Assembly (NCBI GenBank): GCA_947623855.1
Contig: CANQHW010000023.1
Coordinates: 1 to 12,538 of the forward strand
Source of the DNA: an uncultured Bacilli bacterium
GTDB taxonomy: Bacteria > Bacillota_I > Bacilli_A > RF39 > UBA660
Direction: 5' to 3'
DNA length: 12,538 nucleotides
The notes below the pieces were generated by a model. The model saw only the letters and a list, made by a program, of their open reading frames with translations. It did not search any database and had not been told where the DNA came from. Positions 7,888 through 12,538 of this stretch are shown here, one piece after another. Within the stretch, counting starts at the first letter, position 1. The number at the start of each line of letters is the position of its first letter. The position numbers and the translations under genes were made by a program.

Positions 7888-8958
7888 ATGAATTTATTGG
7901 AGTTACAAGTAAATGGACATAATATTTTTGAAGTTATATTGGTATGTTTTTTTACAAGTTTGTTATTGGTTCCGATTATGAAGGTTTTGAGTGTTCATAC
8001 GGGAGCAATGGATTATCCAGATAATAAAAGAAAAATTCATAAAATTCCAATGCCACGTTTAGGGGGGATAGCAATATTTTTATCCTTTATGTTGGGTTAT
8101 ATTTTATTTGCACCACAAAATACTGTTATGTTATCTATTTTAATGGGCAGTTTTTTACTTATTTTAATGGGTTTAGCGGATTCGATTAATCCGATTAAAG
8201 CAAGATATCAATTACTAGTGCATATTATAGCAGCGATGATAGTGTGTATTTATGGTAATTTAGTTTTAAATGAGGTTACATTTTTGGGATTACATTTAGT
8301 ATTTCCTACACCGCTAAATTATATAGTAACAATATTCTTTATTGTAGCATTTATTAATGTGTTAAATTTAATTGATGGTATGGATGGACTTGCTTCTGGG
8401 ATAGCTTCGATATATTTTGCGACGATTGCAATTATTGCTTTTATTCTAAATCAATTAGGGGGTTTAGATGTTATTTTATCTTTAATTATGTTGGGAGCAA
8501 TACTAGGGTTTTTAGTATATAATTTTCCACCAGCTTCGATATTTTTAGGTAATGCTGGGAGTGATTTTATTGGGTTTATTATTGGAGTAACGGCGCTTTT
8601 AGGATTTAAGGGGGCGACTTTAACTAGTTTAGTTATTCCAATATGTATTATGGCTATCCCGATATTTGATACGGCATTAGCAATCCTTAGAAGATTAATT
8701 AAAGGAAAAGCACCGTTTACTCCGGATAGAGAACATTTTCATCATCAATTTTTAAAACTTAAGTTTTCTCCAAGAGCATCATTAATAATTATTTATTTTA
8801 TTGATATAGCTTTTGCATCAGTATCTATTTTCTTTGTTTTAGGAGATAGTAAATTAGCGATGTTTATATATATAATTTTAATGATATTTTTAATCTTTTT
8901 AGTTATGAAGACGGATATATTATTTTCCCATCATAAGAAGAAGGGTGTTAAGAAATGA
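7888..8958 (+). CDS. WecA/TagO-type undecaprenyl-phosphate sugar-1-phosphate transferase
   Basis: Polytopic membrane protein of the MraY/WecA family. Members move a sugar-1-phosphate (GlcNAc-1-P in WecA/TagO) from a UDP-sugar to undecaprenyl phosphate, the first membrane step for teichoic acid and related polymers. Visible motifs: DYPDNKRKIHKIPMPRLGG near the N-terminus, NVLNLIDGMDGLASG (N157, N160, D163, D166), PIFDTALAILRR (D261) and DREHFHH (H283, H285, H286). The HxHH form points to WecA/TagO rather than MraY. Two positions differ from the usual pattern: GLADS in place of GxxDD (D98, S99) and GNAGS in place of GDxGS (N222). A TTG at 7882 is also in frame, but GAGAGG at 7873-7878 is 9 nt from the ATG at 7888 and only 3 nt from the TTG, so I chose the ATG (356 aa). 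It lies 31 bp after the cohesin gene and overlaps gtrA-like by 4 bp. The sugar used is unknown. Confidence 0.92.
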   Translation: MNLLELQVNGHNIFEVILVCFFTSLLLVPIMKVLSVHTGAMDYPDNKRKIHKIPMPRLGGIAIFLSFMLGYILFAPQNTVMLSILMGSFLLILMGLADSINPIKARYQLLVHIIAAMIVCIYGNLVLNEVTFLGLHLVFPTPLNYIVTIFFIVAFINVLNLIDGMDGLASGIASIYFATIAIIAFILNQLGGLDVILSLIMLGAILGFLVYNFPPASIFLGNAGSDFIGFIIGVTALLGFKGATLTSLVIPICIMAIPIFDTALAILRRLIKGKAPFTPDREHFHHQFLKLKFSPRASLIIIYFIDIAFASVSIFFVLGDSKLAMFIYIILMIFLIFLVMKTDILFSHHKKKGVKK

Positions 8959-9359
8959 AGTTTTATTCTAAATATAGAGAGATTATTAATTATTTAATAG
9001 TGGGTGTTTTAACAACGGTTGTTTCTTTAGTATCTTATTATATATTAGTTAGTACTATATTAAATCCAAATAATGCTATAGAGTTACAAATAGCTAATAT
9101 AATTAGTTGGATATGTGCTGTAGCATTTGCTTATGTTACCAATAGAATATTTGTTTTTAAAAGTAAAAATCCAAATAAAATAAAAGAAGTAACTTCTTTT
9201 GTGGGAGCAAGATTACTTACTTTAGGGATGGATATGGTTATTATGTTTTTAATGGTGACATTAATGCATATTAATGATAAAATAGCGAAGTTAGTAGTAC
9301 AAGTTGTAGTAACTATTGCTAATTATATATTTAGTAAGATTTTAGTATTTAAAAAATAG
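8955..9359 (+). CDS. GtrA-family small membrane protein
   Basis: A 134-residue protein with about four membrane segments. The start YREIINYLIVGVLTTVVSLV, the middle NIISWICAVAFAYVTNRIFVF and the end VVTIANYIFSKILVFKK fit the GtrA-like family (PF04138). Members are thought to help move undecaprenyl-linked sugars across the membrane, or to assist nearby glycosyltransferases. Length is normal for the family. Its ATG overlaps the previous stop (ATGA), so the two are probably translationally coupled. This supports a shared role in building a lipid-linked surface polymer. No GtrB-type glycosyltransferase is next to it in this window. Confidence 0.92.
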   Translation: MKFYSKYREIINYLIVGVLTTVVSLVSYYILVSTILNPNNAIELQIANIISWICAVAFAYVTNRIFVFKSKNPNKIKEVTSFVGARLLTLGMDMVIMFLMVTLMHINDKIAKLVVQVVVTIANYIFSKILVFKK

Positions 9360-9371
9360 GTGGGTTTTATA

Positions 9372-10280
9372 ATGTTAGAAGATTATTTAAATAAACTTAA
9401 GATTGAGGATCTTAAGTTTTTAGAAAAGTATTTAAATGTTCCGAGTCTTTTAAGACTTAAAAAGGTGGGATATTTTTGTGGAATGGATTATGCTTCTAAG
9501 AAGGTGTATGATTTTTTAGAATATGTATCCAGGTATGATCATTCTTTAAATGTAGCTTTAATAGTTTATAGATTAACTAAAGATAAGAAAATGACTTTAG
9601 CGGGTTTATTTCATGATATATCTACTCCTTGTTTTGCGCATGTAATTGATTATATGAATAAGGATTATTTAAAGCAAGATAGTACCGAAGAATATACAGA
9701 AGATATTTTAAGTAAGGATGTATATTTAGAAAAGTGTTTAAAAGAAGATAGAATTGAAGTAGAAGAGATAGGTAATTTTAAGAGATATTCTATAGTAGAT
9801 AATAATCGTCCTAAACTATGTGCAGATAGATTAGATGGGGTGATATTACCTGGGTTATTTTGGACGAAAGATTTAAAGATAGAAGAGTTAGAAGATATTA
9901 TTAATTCTATTAGAGTTTATAAAAATAGTGATAATGAACTAGAGATAGGGTTTAATAATTTTAAGATAGCAAGAAAGATATTAGAAGTAAGTGAGAACAT
10001 TGATATATATTGTCATTCTAATTATGATAATTATATGATGAGTTTATTAGCTAGTATTACGAAGAGAAGTATTGATATAGGGTTGATTAATTATAGAGAT
10101 TTATATATTTTAAATGAAGAAGAATTATTTAATATATTAATAAATAGTAATGATAGTTATATTAAAAATAATTTAGAATTATTTTTAAATATTGGGATAG
10201 AAGATATTCCTAAAATTGAAATGCCACCAATTAAGAAAAGAGTATTAAATCCTTTAGTAAATGGGAAAAGAATAAAATAA
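9372..10280 (+). CDS. HD-domain metal-dependent phosphohydrolase
   Basis: A soluble protein of 302 residues with HD-superfamily metal ligands in order: H57 (SRYDHSLN), H81-D82 (LAGLFHDIS) and D152 (CADRLDG). H90 in CFAHVIDYMN is also likely near the site. The layout recalls dNTP triphosphohydrolase-like HD proteins, but the substrate cannot be read from sequence. An earlier in-frame GTG at 9360 abuts the previous stop, but AGGTGGG at 9358-9364 overlaps that stop and sits 7 nt before the ATG at 9372, so I chose the ATG. It closes the same-strand run that begins at 4450. The envelope genes before it do not explain its function, and it may be a general nucleotide or signalling hydrolase. Confidence 0.88.
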   Translation: MLEDYLNKLKIEDLKFLEKYLNVPSLLRLKKVGYFCGMDYASKKVYDFLEYVSRYDHSLNVALIVYRLTKDKKMTLAGLFHDISTPCFAHVIDYMNKDYLKQDSTEEYTEDILSKDVYLEKCLKEDRIEVEEIGNFKRYSIVDNNRPKLCADRLDGVILPGLFWTKDLKIEELEDIINSIRVYKNSDNELEIGFNNFKIARKILEVSENIDIYCHSNYDNYMMSLLASITKRSIDIGLINYRDLYILNEEELFNILINSNDSYIKNNLELFLNIGIEDIPKIEMPPIKKRVLNPLVNGKRIK

Positions 10281-10291
10281 GTTTACTCCTA

Positions 10292-10320
10292 TTGTGTTTA
10301 TTAAATAGGTGTGATACTAT
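10292..10320 (+). promoter_or_regulatory. Possible extended -10 promoter for the zinc ribbon-Panacea gene
   Basis: TTGTGT at 10292-10297 and TACTAT at 10315-10320 are 17 bp apart, and TGA precedes the -10 (TGnTACTAT). It lies in the 72-bp gap between two genes. An imperfect inverted repeat (10285-10293 with 10304-10312) overlaps it and could be an operator, but that is speculation. Confidence 0.35.
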
Positions 10321-10352
10321 TTAACTATAAAATTTACTATAAGTGAGTATTT

Positions 10353-10826
10353 ATGAGATGTGATATTTGTGGTAGTAGGAATAGTTATGTAAAAGATTAT
10401 GAGCATAATCTTACAAGAAAAGGAAATAAAATAAATTTTGTAGCTAAGAGAAGATTTTGTAGTAATTGTCATAATTTAGTTTATGATAGGGTTTTAGATA
10501 ATGCTGCTATTAAAGAAGCAATTACTATTTATAATAATAAGTATGGAGTTAATAAAGATGAGATTAATTTAAAATATATGGAATTAAGTGAGTTTAATGG
10601 GTACATGGAATTAGATAGGGATAAAATATTTAATATGATATTGTATTTTGCAGAAGAGGGTATTTTAAAAACGAAGTTAGTAAAAGAAATGTTTTATGCT
10701 GATTTTATAAATTTTAAAAATACTGCTGTATCCATAACGGGATTAGAATATGCTAAGTTAAATTTTGGTCCAGTTCCGGACCAATATGAAATGATATTAA
10801 ATAAAGGTTTGGAGGAAGGTATTTAA
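10353..10826 (+). CDS. YgiT/MqsA-type zinc ribbon fused to a Panacea (SocA-like, DUF4065) domain, main part
   Basis: Residues 1-40 carry a four-cysteine zinc ribbon (C3, C6, C36, C39) of the YgiT/MqsA antitoxin type, ending in a NLVYDRVLDN-like segment. From ~82 to the end the sequence matches the start of a Panacea/DUF4065 domain: KTKLVKEMFYADF, then TAVSITGLEYAKLNFGPVP. Proteins of this layout that I know usually have an XRE-type helix-turn-helix of 50-60 residues between these parts. Here the ribbon runs into the Panacea domain with only about 15 residues after YNNKYGV, so the HTH looks deleted. The reading frame also ends early; the rest of the domain follows in another frame (next entry). 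The ribosome site is weak (AAGTGAG). No toxin gene is recognisable beside it. Most likely a decaying antitoxin-like regulator, though a functional short form cannot be excluded. Confidence 0.8.
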   Translation: MRCDICGSRNSYVKDYEHNLTRKGNKINFVAKRRFCSNCHNLVYDRVLDNAAIKEAITIYNNKYGVNKDEINLKYMELSEFNGYMELDRDKIFNMILYFAEEGILKTKLVKEMFYADFINFKNTAVSITGLEYAKLNFGPVPDQYEMILNKGLEEGI

Positions 10827-10986
10827 TAAAGAAGAATTAAAAAGTTTAAAAATAGTTAGGGATAAGTTTAGAGATTTTACTTCTAAAGAAATAGTAGAAT
10901 ATTCGCATAAAGAGAAAGCTTTTTTAGAAACGGATTATTATAATAAGATTAGTTATGATTATGCTTTTGACATTAATTTAAAATAA
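10825..10986 (+). pseudogene. C-terminal remnant of the Panacea domain, out of frame
   Basis: In the +1 frame relative to the upstream gene, 53 codons read NKEELKSLKIVRDKF, then FTSKEIVEYSHKEKAF and ISYDYAFDINLK before a TAA at 10984-10986. This is the typical end of a Panacea/DUF4065 domain and continues directly from the upstream product. The fragment has no ATG, GTG or TTG start of its own at its beginning. A single-base change near 10820-10824 would rejoin the two parts. Explanations are an inactivating frameshift, an assembly error, or a +1 recoding event (see findings). Confidence 0.75.
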
Positions 10987-11037
10987 CTTGCAAAATATTG
11001 GGAAAGTAGTATGATATTAATACCTGGTGAGGTTTAT

Positions 11038-11652
11038 ATGGGAACAGAAGTAGAAATAAGAGCTTTAAGAAGTTTAAAAAATCTTTATAAACATAGAAAT
11101 GAAATGGTAGTATGTAATTATATTAAAGATAATAAGTTATATATTATTAGAGGAAGAATTAAAGATATTGATTATTTTAATAGTATTAAGATAGATAATT
11201 ATGTTTTAAGATTTATTGGGAATAGTTCTATTATTAAGAGTATTGTTTTAGATGATAGTAAGGAAGTATTATTTATAAATAATTATTTAGATGATTATAT
11301 TAATAAAGAGGATATTCCTTATATAGTTAAAGAGATATTTGGAGGTCTTATTAATTATAAGAATGATTTAAGATATAAGATTATTAGGGAGTCGGTGTTA
11401 TATATTAATCCGTATTATTTAGAGGAATGGGTTAGATTAGTTAATTATTTATTAGATAATAATAAGAAGTTTATATTAAGTATGTTATTAGAGTATTTTA
11501 AGAGATTAGATAAGGGAAGTAATTTAGATAGTATTTTAGATACTTTAGATAAAGTTAATTTAGATAATAAATATAAAGTATTTATTAAGAAATGTTTAAG
11601 AAAGTATTATATAAATAATGATATAAAGTTAGGTTTAAAGAAAGAGGTTTAA
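11038..11652 (+). CDS. Unknown protein, first of a paralogous pair
   Basis: I do not recognise this protein of 204 residues. It is soluble, with no signal peptide or membrane segment. The N-terminal ~90 residues look beta-rich (KLYIIRGRIKDIDYFNSIKI, VLRFIGN, EVLFINN). The rest is helical and very rich in Leu, Lys, Asn and Asp, with YLEEWVRLVNYLLD as a marker. The start chosen is the ATG at 11038 because GGTGAGG at 11026-11032 lies 5 nt before it, much like the GAGGTTTAAT site of the next gene. An in-frame ATG at 11011 would add 9 residues but has only a weak site (GGGAAAG). The gene ends 1 nt before the next start, so the two are surely co-translated. Base composition is even more AT-rich than the envelope genes. 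Confidence 0.8.
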   Translation: MGTEVEIRALRSLKNLYKHRNEMVVCNYIKDNKLYIIRGRIKDIDYFNSIKIDNYVLRFIGNSSIIKSIVLDDSKEVLFINNYLDDYINKEDIPYIVKEIFGGLINYKNDLRYKIIRESVLYINPYYLEEWVRLVNYLLDNNKKFILSMLLEYFKRLDKGSNLDSILDTLDKVNLDNKYKVFIKKCLRKYYINNDIKLGLKKEV

Positions 11653-11653
11653 T

Positions 11654-12325
11654 ATGATAGTTAAAGATGAATTATATGATAAAGCTAAAGAGATGTTTAA
11701 TAATTTAAAGAAGTATATTGGAAGACCAGTTAATGTTATAGTATATGATAAAGATAAGATAGTATATTATATGAGTACTTTGGAAGTAGTAAATGATTTT
11801 GATTCAATAGTTTTAAAAAATATTCCGGTATTAAAGTTTTTTAAGGATACAGGGATGATTTTTGAGATATGTTTTGGAGGAGAAGTATTATATAGAAATG
11901 CTAAAGAGGTTTGTAAAGAAAGAGTATTTGGGATATCTGATGATTTAATTAGAATGTATAATTATAATAGAGAGTATGCTTATCAAAAGAAAGATGATGA
12001 AAAATATAGAGTAGAATTATTAGGAAGTAATTTAGTAGAAGAGGATAAAAAAACAGAATGGTTAAGTTTTGTAGAATATTATTATGATAAGTATGGGGAT
12101 TCCAACCTTATGAATTTAGTATTAAATATACTAAATTCACTTAAGAAGAGAATATCTTATGAGATAATATATAATAGTTTAAATACTAATAAAGAGGAAT
12201 TTTATGAAAAAGAGATGGCGATAGTATTAGATATAGTATCTTATTTTAATAATAGTGGGAAGTTTTTAAAAGAGTATATTAATAATAGATTAAATAATAA
12301 TTTAAATTTAACTTTGCAAAAATAG
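11654..12325 (+). CDS. Unknown protein, second of a paralogous pair
   Basis: I do not recognise this 223-residue soluble protein. It parallels its upstream neighbour in order. A short helix (FNNLKKYIGRPVNVIVYD) leads into a beta-rich half (KIVYYMSTLEVVNDFDSIVL, VLKFFKD, GGEVLYRN), then a helical half with TEWLSFVEYYYDKYGD, matching EEWVRLVNYLLDNN in the neighbour. This supports an old tandem duplication. GAGG at 11644-11647 overlaps the end of the previous gene and serves the ATG at 11654. The last codons contain the -35 of the T-box promoter. Function is unknown; the pairing suggests the two products could form a complex. Confidence 0.85.
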   Translation: MIVKDELYDKAKEMFNNLKKYIGRPVNVIVYDKDKIVYYMSTLEVVNDFDSIVLKNIPVLKFFKDTGMIFEICFGGEVLYRNAKEVCKERVFGISDDLIRMYNYNREYAYQKKDDEKYRVELLGSNLVEEDKKTEWLSFVEYYYDKYGDSNLMNLVLNILNSLKKRISYEIIYNSLNTNKEEFYEKEMAIVLDIVSYFNNSGKFLKEYINNRLNNNLNLTLQK

Positions 12326-12341
12326 AAAAATAGTGTATACT
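12314..12341 (+). promoter_or_regulatory. Promoter of the T-box leader
   Basis: TTGCAA at 12314-12319 and TATACT at 12336-12341 are spaced 16 bp apart. Transcription would start near 12348, just before the first strand of the T-box stem I. The -35 lies inside the last codons of the preceding gene, and no terminator separates that gene from the leader. Confidence 0.5.
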
Positions 12342-12346
12342 AGGTA

Positions 12347-12538
12347 TTAGTTAAACGAAGAAAGTATTTTAAGTAGTTATTTTAAGTTCTTATAAAAGAG
12401 ATTAAATGTCTAGGCTGAGAGCATTTAAAGATAAGTAAAATAATGAATTTCGGATACGGGAGTTTAAAACGTATGGTAGTGCGTTAAACTAAAATAAGTG
12501 CTAGAACTTCTAGAATTTGGGTGGTACCACGGGTAGAT
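12347..12538 (+). promoter_or_regulatory. T-box riboswitch leader, probable Phe specifier (3' end off window)
   Basis: The T-box core GGGTGGTACCACG begins at 12519, with the UGGN bulge as TGGT at 12522-12525. Stem I can be drawn. Its base pairs TTAAAC (12351-12356) with GTTTAA (12462-12467), and an upper 8-bp helix pairs TTATTTTA with TAAAATAA (12436-12443). AGAGA precedes an apical hairpin (TTAAATG/CATTTAA) with GGCTGAGAG in its loop. Opposite AGTA the 3' side reads GAATTTCGG, so the specifier is TTT or TTC, both Phe. The bulge base T would pair with discriminator A, as expected for tRNA-Phe; Ile (ATT) is the main alternative. Such leaders sense uncharged tRNA and allow readthrough into an amino-acid gene. 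The target, probably pheS/pheT, lies beyond the edge. The terminator alternative fold is not in the window. Confidence 0.88.

Noticed and set aside
8955..8958. Possible use of TGA as tryptophan, given the very low GC
   Set aside because: TGA here gives an ATGA stop-start overlap with the GtrA gene, and reading through gives only a short tail before TAA; Trp is written TGG elsewhere.
9360..9371. GTG start for the HD-domain gene
   Set aside because: The GTG is part of the AGGTGGG ribosome site that serves the ATG at 9372.
10285..10312. Imperfect inverted repeat that could be a terminator after the HD-domain gene
   Set aside because: Nine pairs with one mismatch and a 10-nt loop, but no T-run follows, so a rho-independent terminator is not supported.
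1..12538. CRISPR arrays, insertion sequences, tRNA or rRNA genes
   Set aside because: No regularly spaced repeats, transposase-like protein, terminal inverted repeats or recognisable tRNA/rRNA sequence were seen by eye on either strand.

Overview
The window looks like chromosome from a very AT-rich, Gram-positive-type member of the Bacilli, possibly one of the uncultured gut lineages near RF39 or Erysipelotrichales. The taxon is inferred from composition and gene style only. The evidence is strong GAGG/GGAGG ribosome sites, short intergenic gaps, secreted proteins with SH3b, NPCBM and dockerin modules, and a T-box leader. TGA appears to be a normal stop: the gene ending at 8958 stops in an ATGA overlap with the next start, and tryptophan is written TGG. 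This argues against the Mycoplasma code.

Left arm (1-4263, minus strand): one very large open gene that runs off the left edge. Its 1421 visible codons encode a membrane-anchored or secreted surface protein. In order it has an NPCBM sugar-binding domain, a helical region, a transglutaminase-like core (candidate triad C514/H540/D565), an F5/8 type C domain and a string of Ig-like repeats. It is transcribed away from the central cluster across a 186-bp divergent promoter region.

Centre (4450-10280, plus strand): a run of tightly spaced genes for the cell envelope. The first is a secreted glucosaminidase-type autolysin that ends in a complete dockerin. The second, 14 bp later, is a membrane-anchored protein whose first domain is a cohesin. 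Together they look like a small cellulosome-like pair that would fix a wall hydrolase to the cell surface. Next come a WecA/TagO-type lipid-phosphate sugar transferase with an altered DD motif, a GtrA-family membrane protein and an HD-domain hydrolase.

Right arm (10353-12538): a YgiT/MqsA-type zinc ribbon joined to a Panacea (SocA-like) domain. It appears to lack the usual central HTH, and its last ~53 residues lie in another frame. Then come two adjacent unknown genes that look like diverged copies of each other. Last is a T-box riboswitch leader with its own promoter, whose specifier reads best as phenylalanine. It should control an aminoacyl-tRNA synthetase gene (probably pheS/pheT) just beyond the right edge.
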